Position numbers and translations under genes: made by a program. Shown piece after piece: positions 10,801 to 21,720 of a DNA stretch of 64,000 nt (within the stretch, counting starts at the first letter, position 1; every line of letters begins with the position of its first letter). The stretch is from Cryptomeria japonica (taxonomy: Eukaryota > Streptophyta > Pinopsida > Cupressales > Cupressaceae). The notes beneath the pieces are model-generated. The model did no database searches and was not told the origin of the DNA. It saw only the letters and a list, made by a program, of their open reading frames with translations. The stretch is taken from contig NC_081411.1 in assembly GCF_030272615.1 (NCBI RefSeq), forward strand, positions 43,331,017 to 43,395,016, in the 5' to 3' direction.

Positions 10801-12468
10801 AATTTGAAAACAATACAGTTTGGCTGTGAAGAGCTTCTACAATTTAACATTCAAGGCTGTCCGGAGCTCAAAGAATTGCCAGTTTTTAGGGGCCCGAGTT
10901 GCATGGAGAGGATTATAATTGATAGATGTGAAAATCTGAAGTGTCTTCAAGTGGATGATTGTCAAAATTTGAAAACATTACAGTTTGGCTGTGAAAAACT
11001 TGTAGCATTAAGCATTCAGGGCTGTCCGGAGCTTGAAGAATTGCCAGTTTTTAGAGGGCCGAGTTTCTTGGAGAGGATTATAATTGATGGATGTAAAAAG
11101 CTGAAATATCTTAAAGTGGATGATTGTCGAAATTTGAAAACAATACAGTTTGGCTGTGAGGAGCTTGTAGCATTAAGCATTCAGGGCTGTCCGGAGCTTG
11201 AAGAGTTGCTCAGTTTTAGAGTGCCAAGTTGCTTAGAGAGGATTATAATCGATGGATGTGAAAAGCTCAAATGTCTTCAAGTGGATGATTTTCAGATTTT
11301 GAAAAGTGTGTGCAGAATGTGTAAGCTTGTAGAATTGGAAATTTGTAGTTGTGGGAAGCAAGAGTTTGATCGCTTGTGTCTCCGTGGTCTGAAGTGTCTT
11401 GAGAGGATTAAATTTGGTACACATGTGAAGGTGAAATATTTTGAATTCGATGGTTGTCAAAATTTGAAAACAGTGCAGTTTGGTTGCGAAGAGCTTGTAG
11501 AATTAAGCATTCGGGGCTGTCCGATGCTAGAGGAGTTGCCAGATTTTAGAGGCCCAGGTTGCCTGGAAAGGATTATAATTGATGGATGTGGAAAGCTGAA
11601 ACGTCTTCAAGTGGATGGTTATCAAAATTTGAAAAGTGTGTCAGGTAACTTTGGGCTTAGACAGTTGAGTATTATTGATTGTCCTGAGCTTGAGGAGGTG
11701 CCACCTCTTGACAGACTGAACTGTTTGAAGAGCATTATAATTCACAACTGTGAGAAGCTGCAGAACATATCATGTGTCAAAGAATGGCATGTATCAAATT
11801 ATATGAGTTTCTGTTATTGCAGCAATGCACTAATACGGAGTTGCATTCGTAAGTTGAAGGTAATTATTTCAATGCTCCTTTTTATCAGGGAATTGTAAAT
11901 ATCAATTTGAAGTGCGTTTTTTAAATTATTGGTCATCATCTTTGTTTTTTTGGTCTGTTCTTACAAGATAATCTATACTTACGTAAGTAAAGTGATTTGT
12001 AATTGAAAAGAAATTACTGTGGATGAACTGAGAGTATTTTGTCTTTTATTACAGAATGTGCAGTCATATCGTCCTACTGTTTTGATTGGAAGGGCAGTGG
12101 ATGGAGCAGAGTCAACTTTAAAACAGTTCTCGTTTTCTGAAATTGAAGCCTATGCACTAACTAGTGTCTACAGGCCAAAATTGCATGCATTCATTGTATG
12201 CTTTGTGATAAAGGTCGATGGCTCTTCTCTGGTAGGGGATATAAATAAATTTCTCACTAGTATTTTTCAGGTGCGTCAAGGAGAATGGATAATTACAATG
12301 GTAGGTAATGACTATTTTCATAATGTCTATCAGCAAATTGAAAATGATTTTAGGAATTATGGAATATTGAAGGGGGTTTTTCATTTTTGTGTAAAGTTGG
12401 AGGAAGATGAAGAGCTCAAAACTGTGCATATCTTACGTAAAATTGTTGATAAGATATATCATTCATAA
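7257..12468 (+). CDS. TIR-NBS-LRR (TNL) disease-resistance gene, five exons
   Basis: Intracellular immune receptor of the TNL class. The TIR is an NADase signalling module, NB-ARC is an ADP/ATP switch, and the LRR senses effectors or guarded host proteins. Predicted exons are 7257-7801, 7936-9043, 9150-9416, 9550-11859 and 12055-12468, with introns of 134, 106, 133 and 195 bp that all keep GT-AG. The product is about 1547 residues. All NB-ARC signatures and the TIR catalytic Glu are intact. Oddities are an unusually regular 55-residue LRR repeat and an uncertain first acceptor: the homology-favoured one shifts the frame (see exon 2). The gene stands alone and is surrounded by transposon debris. 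Its nearest relative here is the shortened copy at 44.9-48.1 kb. It could be functional or a very recent pseudogene, depending on intron 1 splicing. Confidence 0.9.
7936..9043 (+). CDS. TNL exon 2: NB-ARC domain
   Basis: Carries a complete NB-ARC. Numbering from the Met at 7961: P-loop GMGGSGKTT (50-58), kinase-2 LIVVDD (132-137), RNBS-B ALVIVTTRD (161-169), CGGLPL (221-226), RNBS-D FMDIACFF (277-284) and MHD (331-333). The final D of kinase-2 is an aspartate, as in TNLs. The donor is TCG before GTATGT, phase 0. The start is uncertain. The acceptor with the best pyrimidine tract (AAAG, ending 7903) reads FSDCKNIIVAVQEEVKRK, which resembles the normal TNL linker, but it then runs out of frame with MFHVAEYPVGL. 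Acceptors ending 7929, 7932 or 7935 restore the frame by dropping that linker. I used 7935 (CAG). Confidence 0.85.
9150..9416 (+). CDS. TNL exon 3: NB-LRR linker and first LRRs
   Basis: Exactly 89 codons, phase 0 at both ends. The acceptor is CTGCAG before GCTTTA and the donor is GAG before GTATTT. It encodes the region after the MHD helix and the first leucine-rich motifs (LLWLKLEGN, LQNLHHLEIHSGQLKTLW). The second half, from 9261, is the point at which the shortened paralogue resumes homology. Confidence 0.87.
9550..11859 (+). CDS. TNL exon 4: long LRR exon with internal repeat
   Basis: 770 codons without interruption, phase 0, from the acceptor ATCAG before GCATCT to the donor TTGAAG before GTAATT. 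It starts ASSRLKELLIYENSL, typical of the TNL LRR opening. Early LRRs are diverse. From 10126 the exon is built from a regular 55-residue unit that holds two cysteine-containing LRRs of about 23 and 22 residues plus a 10-residue stub. Key motifs are QFGCEELVELSIRGCPELEE and GPSCLERIIIDGC. The repeat makes the concave surface unusually uniform, which is atypical for a receptor under diversifying selection. Confidence 0.9.
10126..11640 (+). repeat. 165-bp tandem coding repeat in the LRR exon
   Basis: Marked by the TGTCAAAATTTGAAA-like word, units start at 10126, 10291, 10456, 10630, 10795, 10960, 11125, 11290, 11455 and 11620. The period is 165 bp except one 174-bp step. Two unit flavours occur: KTIQFGCEEL units and KSVLGISNL/KSV units. 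Units 4-7 are four consecutive QFG units and look like the most recent expansion. The repeat stays in frame throughout (55 codons). Confidence 0.92.
12055..12468 (+). CDS. TNL exon 5: C-terminal post-LRR domain
   Basis: 137 codons plus TAA, phase 0, acceptor TTACAG before AATGTG. It encodes a compact region containing VLIGRAVDGAE, FIVCFVIKVDG and a terminal ILRKIVDKIYHS helix. The position after the LRR matches that of post-LRR (C-JID-like) domains of TNLs, but I do not recognise the family by sequence. The paralogue at 47700-48083 keeps the same domain open, with several amino acid changes and small in-frame length differences. Confidence 0.85.
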   Translation, partial: NVQSYRPTVLIGRAVDGAESTLKQFSFSEIEAYALTSVYRPKLHAFIVCFVIKVDGSSLVGDINKFLTSIFQVRQGEWIITMVGNDYFHNVYQQIENDFRNYGILKGVFHFCVKLEEDEELKTVHILRKIVDKIYHS

Positions 12469-12595
12469 ATGGAATCGTCTTTGTATTCACTTCCAGTGAG
12501 AATTGTCCATAGAGGTTCAAAATTTCTATTAATTTTTTTCTTATGGAACTGTCTACATGCACTCCTCTCAAATGTTCTTCGAACTGTGTGGAATG

Positions 12596-12601
12596 AATAA
12601 A
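12596..12601 (+). terminator. Candidate polyadenylation signal AATAAA
   Basis: A canonical AATAAA lies 128 bp after the TNL stop codon, inside a block that is conserved in the paralogue except for this word (there GGAATTAATCG near 48221). Confidence 0.55.
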
Positions 12602-12620
12602 TCGTGAATTTAGTTCTTTT

Positions 12621-14037
12621 TGGTGAATGCGAGTGGTTTGGTTTGTGGGGATTCATTTATTAAAAAGAGAATGAATGTTATTTATTTATTATTGTTAGTT
12701 TTATAAAATTAAAATCTACATTGAATTTTATTTTTTATATTTAATGATAAAAATATTTATTTGTGGTAATTTATATAGTTTTATTTTGTATTTCACAATT
12801 CTAACAATATTTCAATTATTTAGAATTTTTCGACATCTTAATTATTTATTCATTTTTTAATTAGTGATCATATTAATTTTGCAATGGACACATTGATAGG
12901 TATATACATTGACCATATCATATAAATAAATATCAAAATTGAACAAAATACATATTTCATTAAAATTTCATAATATAAAGCAAGCTATAAAGTGTAGCTA
13001 GGAAACACTTGAAACCCATAGGTGTTTAAAATTTCTAGTAGTAAAAGGTTTTGATTGTGTTTAGATGATCCTCCCCCTCTTCCTAAGGGATATTTGTGAA
13101 TTATATTGGATGTGGGAATATAATTGATAATTGAAAGGTACAAAGATGTGTAGAGTTATCAAGTCTATCTTAGTCTCAACTTCATGTTGTTTGTAAATCC
13201 AAATTACTTTTCAAGTTCGATTAAGTCCTTGTTTTCTTGCAAGATTTAAAAATATAATAATATTTGTGTGATTGGTGGACTTAAAAGAGTCACTTAATCA
13301 TACATTGCTCATTTTGTCACATTTGAGGACTTCAAAGTTTTAGGCCTAAGGATCCCTTTCAAAACTAAGATTGTAAGTGTCATATTAATAAAAAGGGGTT
13401 ATTGCTCCCACTGCTAGAAACATCACCGAAAATATAGGGGCTATTAAGGACTTGATAAAAAAAAATCCATTCAAATCAAATGATTATTACAAGTTATTTT
13501 GTACCGCAAAGAAAAACATTATTTATTTCAATATAGATATATCAACCAATAAATTTAGTAAACAAAAGGTTTGATAATTTTTATTCTTTGGTGAATGTGA
13601 GTGGTTTTGTTTGAAATGAGTTCTAAGAGAATAATTGTTATCTATTTATTATTGTTAATTTCTATAAAATTATTATTTATCATTTTTAGAAATGAATTTT
13701 ATTTTTCATATTTAGTGAAAACAGATTATCTATTTTGTGGTTATGCATATAGTTCTATTTTGAAGTTTGCACGCTTATCAACTTTTAACTAACTCTTAAG
13801 TTTGTATTTGTTTTTAACTCTTAACGAGCATTCACACTTATTGTGCAATGAACATGCCAATAGATAACCATAATAAGAACATTAAATAAATAGATATGAA
13901 AATTGAACAAAACATCAAATTTGTTAAAATTTGATAATAAAAAGTAAGCTATAAATTCTAGTTAGGAAGCACTTGGAGTGTATAATTATTTAAAAAAAAA
14001 AATAGTAGTAAGGTGTTTTGACTATTTTTAGATGACT
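12621..14037. repeat. Tandem ~970-bp repeat in the TNL 3' flank
   Basis: TGGTGAATGYGAGTGGTTTK begins at 12621 and again at 13589. Both are followed by colinear AT-rich sequence (AGAGAATRATTGTTAT, the TATTTATTATTGTTA block, and the later GTAAGCTATAAA and TAGRWAGCACTTGRA blocks). The second unit stops at 14037, where mosaic transposon sequence begins. The same two-unit arrangement follows the paralogue at 48248 and 49263, so it predates the locus duplication. No gene seen. Confidence 0.8.
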
Positions 14038-14449
14038 CTTTTGTTGCACATATATGTCTTTATTGTCATTGATTTCAAATTTGATTGGTGGTCTAGATGT
14101 TCGCTCGAAGGTGATCTGGCTTGTTGGTGGTCCGAGTGATTGGTTTGGAAGTGATCTGATTGGGTGAACATGTAAGAACTTACTAAGATATACAATTGAA
14201 GTTGTTATTGACTTCAGAGTTTTGGCTAGTTAATTTTGATGTATAGTTGATATAGATATTATGCACAGATGTATGAATGACTATAATATTATATACAATA
14301 TGCTGATAAATATCTATGATGATGAATGAGGTGTTCTGTCTTTTTCCAAAATAAGGAAGGTGTATGTCAGATAAGTGTGTGTCAGAATGACACAGAAGGT
14401 TCTATGTTTGGAATGTAGCAAATGACTATAGAGTTGATACATATACGTA
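14038..14449. other. Spacer, perhaps an old Copia LTR edge
   Basis: Contains a GTCATTGATTTCAAA word, reminiscent of the Copia LTR starts in this window, and precedes gag-like sequence. The boundaries cannot be fixed. Confidence 0.3.
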
Positions 14450-14898
14450 ATGCACTTACAAGATATTTTTGTTTGTAAATTTTATTCACTATCAATTTAT
14501 GCAAAGGATCAATTTGAGATCAAAAATCATCTAAAAGATGCAAAGGATCAAATTGATAGAGTTTCAAAACTTAGAGCTGGTAGTGAAGTGCTTGATGCAA
14601 TGCTTAGTTCTCAAAAGTGGAATAAAGAAAAAGGTGGAATTGGCCTTCAAAAGGGTTAATGCTCTAAGGCTTCTAGCAAAAGAGACAAAGGAGAGGAAAT
14701 GGTCAAGGATGAATTGAAGGGCCCTAGTAAAGACCAGAATGTTTTCAGTCCAATCTAGAATTTGAAGAACTTTAGGAGACCTTCTCCTACCCTATCTAGG
14801 TTTTCTTCATCATTTTAATGGTAACTATTTTTCATGCAATAAATTTGAACATAGAGCTAGTAAATACAAAAGTCAGTTAAAAAATTAAACATTGAATG
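14450..14898 (+). mobile_element. Copia-type gag remnant
   Basis: A coiled-coil-like stretch (KDAKDQIDRVSKLRAGSE) is followed by LDAMLSSQK, a signature seen upstream of the zinc knuckle in plant Copia gag proteins. Degraded knuckle-like sequence follows. The remnant is broken, old and cut short on the right by the Gypsy-type LTR at 14899. Confidence 0.5.
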
Positions 14899-15794
14899 TG
14901 TAGACAATTAAAATTAGTTAAATTAATATTTAATTGATTTTATCCCTCTATCATATAATTAATTTATAAATTGATTATATAAATCCCCATTCTTCTAAAA
15001 TCAATTCAATTCCCAATCTTAGCCAATAACTTCAATATTCTTCTCTAATCATAATTAGTTAATTAATCCCAATTAATTAACTAACCCCCTGATTCTTACA
15101 AATCACCCCCTTTAATCCCATCATTTGGCCTAATTAATCCTAGTTTAATCATGATTAACATTTTTCTCCAATTTTATATTCCTCCACTCATTCTCTCTCC
15201 TCGTGTCCCATCCTCCTAACTTGTCCACATGCACTCTAATCATTCATTAGCCCACCTAACCACTCCCCTTAATCATTTATACATCCCTAATCACCTTGAT
15301 TAGGAATGGACAACTCTTTTCTATAAATGGCTTTCCCATCCCATCCTTTAAACCTTAAATGCCACCAACTTTGGCTCTTCCAAGGATGTCAAATTATTGC
15401 ATAACCCCATGCTCCCTCTTCCCAAGGAATTTTAAATTCCTTATCCCCTTATTCCTCCCACACATCCTCTTATTTGGGAATTTTTAATTCTTCTTGTCCC
15501 CTCCCAAGGAATTTTAGATTCATTTTCTCTCTTCCCAAGGTACTTGGGGAACTCTTCTGGATGTACTTGAGAAGTGTGGATATAAGAAATGCCTTTATGT
15601 AAAATCTCTTGGATCTCCCCAAAACTCTATCAAGTCCTCTCCCACTTTCTTTCAATTCTAGCTCTCCATCTCTTTTCAATCCTGGCCATCCATTTTGGGC
15701 CCTCCTATCTATAAATTGGAGTTCCCACTCATCACAAATAATCCACCTTTTTTGTATTCTTACGCTATCCATTTGAGATCAAAAATCATCTATT
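14899..15794 (+). mobile_element. Gypsy-type LTR, left part
   Basis: Starts TGTAGACAATTAAAATTAG, the TGTAGACA start shared by the other Gypsy LTRs here, and carries a TATA-like TCTATAAATTGG near 15709. The LTR is split at 15794/22688 by the nested Copia-type element and resumes to about 22955. The unsplit length would be about 1.16 kb. No matching partner LTR is visible in the window. Confidence 0.7.
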
Positions 15795-16736
15795 TGTTGG
15801 CAATTGACACTCAATTGGTTGGTTTCAATATGTTGTCATGGATGGCAACATGGTATTTTGTTCTGACTTCATATTTTGGTTCAGTTGTGTACCGACAGAC
15901 ACTTCACAAACACGTCACTAGCACCAGCACTGGCAGGATGGAAGGATTTCTTTGGCTACTGGAAATGTAGGCCGACATGGGTTAGAATCAAGTTATTGGT
16001 ATTGGAGGCTGACATCTTTTGGATCTAGCATCAACAATTTTTTTTGATATTCATGTATTTATGTTATCTAGCCAACATATATATATTGATATTGTAATTA
16101 TCTTTGTAAGCCAATATAAGGCATGATAAATTATATAGGGTATATAGGTCAGTTGGATTAGATCATTTTGATATATGTAGATGATGATAAGGATGCGAAT
16201 ATGGATAGATAACATATGCAAAATATATGAGAGAGATTATGTATGAGAGGATATTTTTATAAATGGTTATTCCGGTAAAGGGTTTAGGGTTTCAGACCAG
16301 AATAGACAGAGCTTAACTGGAACTGTATTTAGGCATAGAAGATGTTATCTTAGTAGTTCATTCATTTCTTTGGATTGTAATCTGGATTTATATGTAGTCA
16401 ATGAGGCTCCTTTTGTGATTGAGTAGTGTGCTCTAGGTTGTAAACCTTCTTGCAAGTGCAAGCCCCTATATTTTGTAATATCTCTTCATATGGCCAGTGG
16501 ATTGCTATTGTGGGTCATAAATCCCACTGTGGTTTTTCCTCTTTGAGATTTTCCACGGATAATTCTATGTGTTATGGTATTCATTTATTTGATTGGCTTA
16601 TTGGTTGCTTTACTTCTTTCAATTTTATATGTATTGGTATACCAGTTGGTTTATGCATGATTTAATAAGGTTAAAATTGATCATACCGATAGAACGCGGA
16701 TTCACCCCCACCTCTTAGTGTTCTTGGATTCCAACA
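15795..16736 (+). repeat. 5' LTR of the nested Copia-type element
   Basis: TG...CA termini (TGTTGG to CCAACA), 942 bp. Colinear with 21721-22687 across its length, including the GTGGGTCATAAATCCCACTG block and the terminal GTGTTCTTGGATNCCAACA. Confidence 0.9.
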
Positions 16737-16738
16737 AT

Positions 16739-16750
16739 TGGTATTAGAGC
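16739..16750 (+). other. Primer-binding site (initiator tRNA-Met type)
   Basis: TGGTATTAGAGC, one base off the standard TGGTATCAGAGC complement of plant initiator tRNA-Met, two bases after the 5' LTR. Confidence 0.8.
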
Positions 16751-16777
16751 ATTGTACCTCGGAGGAAGTTTAACAGC

Positions 16778-17925
16778 TTGAGGAAGATCCTGAATCAGGA
16801 ATCCATGGATATGGGTTTGAAAAAGAAACTTGAGATGGCACTTGAAGATTATGATGTTGAAAGGATGAAGAACTTAAAATTACAAAATAAATTGACTTCT
16901 GCTCAGGAATTCATTCTTTTCCTACAGGAGAGGTTGTCATCTGTTCAAGCTAGGAGGAAGGAAATTTTGCAAAATCGGGATGATAAAGAGAAAGATGCAC
17001 TTAAGGAATAGTGTCAGAAGTTGAGTCGAGAGAACATGGTCATGAGAAATGAAATGCAAGCTATAACTATGAGAATGTCTAAAGAGATTAAAGACCGGAA
17101 GAAAAAGGAATAAAATCTTGTTGTATCTTTGAAAAAAAAATTGAAGAATGTGGTAGGTTGGTTCATGAGAATGATATGTTGAGAACTAATTTAGTACAAT
17201 CTCAGAGTAATGAACAAGAGCTTGAGAGACAAATGATAATTCTGAGAGATGATCTAACTATTGCAAGTGAGTATAGAGAAAAATTCAAGATTAGTTCAAC
17301 ACAGCTAGATGATTTATTAAAGAGACAAAGGCAGAATGGAGATTCCAGTGGACTTGGATTTGAAGAAGGACATAGTTCTGGTACTGCTAATGAAGATCAA
17401 AAGCATAAGGCACCGGTAAGGCAGTTCAATGCTTATGAATTTAATGGTAGATGTTTTGTTTGGAATAAATTTGGTCACATGGCTAGGCAATGTAGAAACA
17501 GAGCAAATCAGAACAATAATTCTGCTCTCGATTAATGTTCTAAATGCAATAAGAATGGTCATAAATCAAAATATTATAGAATGAATGTAAAATGTTATCC
17601 ATGTGGAAAATTTGGACATATGGCTAATCAGTGCAGGTCAAGAAATTATACCAGTTTTAGCAAAGCAATTCAAAAGAACAATGTTACATATTATGAATGT
17701 AATGAGGTTGGACATATTGCTAAATTTTGTAGAAGCAAAAATCTACCGATTGGTAATGGAGGATCAAATGAGAAAGGGAAAGAAAAGGTTAATGAAATTC
17801 AACAAGATCATACCCAGAAATGGGTCAGGAAGTTAGAAGAACAATGTGTAGATGGGAATGCACCGGTTACTTATCCAGCTGAGGAAGTTGCTACTGCACC
17901 AACAGGAAGCTCATCTGGTAACTAA
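16778..17925 (+). mobile_element. gag region of the nested Copia-type element
   Basis: A Lys/Glu-rich coiled-coil part at about 16778-17100 (KKKLEMALEDYDVERMK) precedes three zinc-knuckle-like motifs between about 17440 and 17740: CFVWNKFGHMARQC, CYPCGKFGHMANQC and one ending CNEVGHIAKFC. This is the nucleocapsid end of gag. The region is broken. Confidence 0.75.
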
Positions 17926-18210
17926 GGCAGATACCTTAGGGGTAGGCAAAAATTTATGAAGATGTTGCATATGTCCCAGGAAGAGGTAATGGAAAATGTT
18001 CCAGACATTGGAGATGTTTGATCGGGATCTAGTATCTTCCACCAGAAGTCATTGATGGATAAAAGGTTGAATCTACTTCATTTTTCATCACCTTGCATTC
18101 AGAGTGATTAAGAGTGATCAGAGAAATTAAGGGCAATTCAGTGCGATTAGATATCTTCTTGAGTGATTTCACCAGCAATTGGAAGAAGTCTTTAGGGTTT
18201 TTCACTGGCA

Positions 18211-21200
18211 GTGATTCATATGTGTTTATCTTCAATCATGGAAGCGGGATCATCATTTGTACCTATCTTTATTGCAAATCTGACTATTGTTGAGGTTAAA
18301 GACCATCCTAGACCGAATTTCAAGCAACATCTGCATGTGGCTACCCTGGATGATTTGGTTGGCACTTTTTCTCATGTCTCAGAAGGAGTTGTATATGTCA
18401 AATATGTAAGAGCTTACATTCACTATCACATTGAGGATTTGGGAGCGACTGATATCAAGAGCATGTACATGAATGAGCTAATGGGAGATTATGGAAATAT
18501 TAAGCCCTCGAGTACAAGCACATTGAGGATTTAGGGTTTACCGGCATTCTGGACTTTCTGGAATTCGAAGATGAAACGTTAGGTATGTTTTGAGTAGAGT
18601 GTATGGAGATTTTATTTGGTTAGACAGACCATATAAGATTACAAAGGAGGCTATCAAGGCAATCACCGGTTTACCACAGGTTAGGTAGCATCCAGATAAG
18701 AAGGTTTCTAATGATCATGTCAACAAGATTACCGGTGCAACTTTAAACATGTGATCTATCAGAATCAGTACTATCACTGACACAGACATCAGATTTGGTA
18801 GCATGGTCATCAGTTACAAGGTAACTAAATCAAATCAACTAAATTCTATTTCTAGCTCCTGCATTTTCACAACTTATAAGATGATGAGAGAAAATGAGAA
18901 ATTGGATCTATGTGGTTGGATGTTAGATGAACTATTGATAAACCTAGAAAAGATTAAAGGAGAAAAGAAAGGGACTTTCTGGTATGGTAACCTAATTGTA
19001 TGTTTAATTCTATTTTTTATCAATGAGACTCCCGATTTTGGGAAGAGACAATGGGCATTTGATATCCCAGTAGGGAGGCAACTAAAACAGTCAATTGCTA
19101 AATTAGGTAGTCAAAGAGATGACAAATTATGGAGTTATTTTAAGGAATTCCAGAAGGATGTGAAATCTAGAGAAAGGATTCCTAAGAACATTGTTGAGAA
19201 ATACTCAACTAACATATGCTTCATGGTAAAGAAAGATGAAACACTCATGGAAGCGGTCAAACCCTAGAAGATCTGGATTGAGGAGATGGGTTATGAAGTT
19301 GATACATAGATTTTAGATGCTTATGCAAAGATGTTGATTGATGCACCTATTGATGAAGTTGAGAAACCCTATGGTACTGCTAAGTAGAAGACACAAGAGG
19401 TTGAAACTAAGTTCAATTGGAAGAAGAGAGAGAAGCAAGAAGGAAAGGCAAGTAAATTGGTTGAAAAGGTTTCATAGGACATCAAAGCATTGATTGATGT
19501 TGTCCCAGAGAAAGCCAGGAAGAGAAAAGAACCAGAAGTATTCATTGAGCCTATTGCAGTAGAATCTGCATCTGAAGATGACACACCCCTGACATTCAAA
19601 AGGGTAATAAGGAAGAAAACAAAATAAACCAAGGTAGAGGCTAAAAATAAACCGGTAAGGAAAGTTACATTCAAGTAACTGGTACATCTAAATGAGCTCC
19701 AAAAGAAACACTTTCAGCTCCATCCGGTACTGGAAGAAGGAAGAAGAAGGGTGACATTGATCTGGCAATTGAATCTAGTAATGTAACTATCATTCCACCA
19801 AAGACTTGTGCAGAGTTAGTTGATATGATTACTAAAGATGGTATGTTAAAGAATGTACAATTTTATTATGAACATTTAGAAGATGATGAACAAAGAGAGG
19901 TAGAGGAAGCATTATTGTTATATTTGGATATTATAAGAAAGCCTTGATAGAAATTGAAAACCAAATACTGACAGAATTGTATGACATGTTAGATGCTAGG
20001 AGACTATTAGCAATGCAAGAAGACAAGCATATAAAGATTCAAGAGTTGTTATTTGTTTGGGTTTCTATTGCTCCAAAGGAGATGGATAAGACACTTGAGG
20101 TTGTAGATAGGAAAATCTTTAACAATGAACATAGAATAATAAGTCTTATATTAGGTAGAGTAAATAAGATAGTGAAGGAGACCCACAAGGCATGGGTTAA
20201 GTTCTTTGAAGAGAACCGTGGCTTTTATACTTCACCATAATCAAAAACAAATATTGCAGATGTCCCAGTTGAAGGAAAAGGAAAGGGTACTATGGGTAAT
20301 TCATCCTCAATTTTGAAAAACATTAAGATAGTGGAAATTAAGCCCCCGGTAGATACAAATGTATAGGCAAATACAGAGAGTGTTAAGGTTGATAATGTAC
20401 ATGATACTAATGTTGAGGACAACAGTCCTCTAGATACAAATGTACAGGATGAGGATATAGTTCCTAGGGAGGAATCGACAGTTACTGAGACTGTACCAAG
20501 TGGCAAAGCCACCAGTGCAAGTGAGGAAACTATAAAGGTTAAATCATTAGAAAAGAAGAAAGGGGAATTCGGCAGGGAACCGATAGTGAGTCCATCATTG
20601 TTGTCAATTGACACCTCGCAGGTTGAAAATAAAAGCATAACCGAGATGAGTTCTACTAAACTCATGATGATGGTTGCACAGAAAATGATGGAGGGATCTA
20701 TGGGTAAAGGGATTATTGATCAGTCTATCACAGTTTTGCATAGACTAGTCCCGGAGTGCAAGTTTGATAGAGAAGCGAGCCCATCTGGCAAGCTCAAGAC
20801 AATCACTGAGCACATTTCAAAGGATTTTCAATCCTTGCAGTAGATATTAAACTGACAAGCACTGGAGAGGTTCACACTGGCAAAGGGAGCTAGATTTGAT
20901 CAAATGATTGAGTCTAAAAGGAAGGAAATAAATGATAAGTTGAAACTGATAGATAATTCTTTAAAGCAGTGTACAAATATTTACAGAGTATGTTGTAACT
21001 CAAATTTTCTTACATTTAATTTGGATAAGAAGATTAAGGAATCTTAGGAGAAAATTGCAAGTATAGCCAATTCTTTTGATGGATTAACTTCATTGACTAC
21101 ATCCATTGATGGTCAGATTTTGGTTTTGGAAGCCCAAGTTTCTACTCTTGAGAAAGAAAAAGACAAAATCATAAGAAGAGCCAGAAGTCTTAGAGGTTTG

Positions 21201-21420
21201 GTGAGTCCCAAGTTGGATTCACTCAGTGTACATAACAAGGAGTGTATAGATATGGTTTGTAAGCCCACATCGGCAGACTTAAATGAGAAAGAGTCATTTG
21301 CCCATATGATAAATAAACTTGTATCTATTTTCGACACTTTTAAATCCAGTTGGGATTCTTATCTTGAGCTATTGGAGAAGGCATATCCGGATATTTTTAA
21401 ATATATTAAGCTTCGATAAG
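18211..21420 (+). mobile_element. Unfamiliar coding block in place of pol
   Basis: About 3.2 kb between gag and the polypurine tract keeps a plus-strand coding signature in fragments. One part is folded-domain-like (KVRAYIHYHIEDLG-type and KSNQLNSISSSCIFTTYKMM segments at about 18211-19267). The rest is Lys/Glu/Ser-rich with coiled-coil character (for example VLEAQVSTLEKEKDKIIRR near 21125). I recognise no protease, integrase or reverse transcriptase motif and no cellular family. The block is broken repeatedly. It could be a captured host gene or an element-specific second gene. Confidence 0.55.
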
Positions 21421-21720
21421 ATATTTTTGGGATATTCATTCTACAGTCTTTTCATTCTTCATCCTAGTTTTGGATTTTTGGTATTCTTTTTGGAATTTAT
21501 GATGGAATTGATGTCAAAGGGGGAGAGTTATTGATGTGAAAAAGAAAAAAAGGGAATTTTATACATTAGGGGAAGTATATAGATGGAAAACTATGGAAGT
21601 GTGGAGTGTTTTCTATTGATGAATATTCAACTCAAGAGGAGCAGGTTCGAGATGAAATCGACAGATGAAACCATGATCATTTTTCACATGAGTGTTGCCA
21701 TCAATGTCAAAGGGGGAGAT

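Noticed and set aside
10126-11640. Regular repeats considered as a CRISPR-like or satellite array
   Set aside because: The units are in-frame LRR coding sequence in a eukaryotic gene, with no spacers.
16450-16665. Small frame in the 5' LTR, with its counterpart at 22507-22704 in the 3' LTR
   Set aside because: Both are the same non-coding LTR segment; the frames carry no known domain and differ between LTRs.
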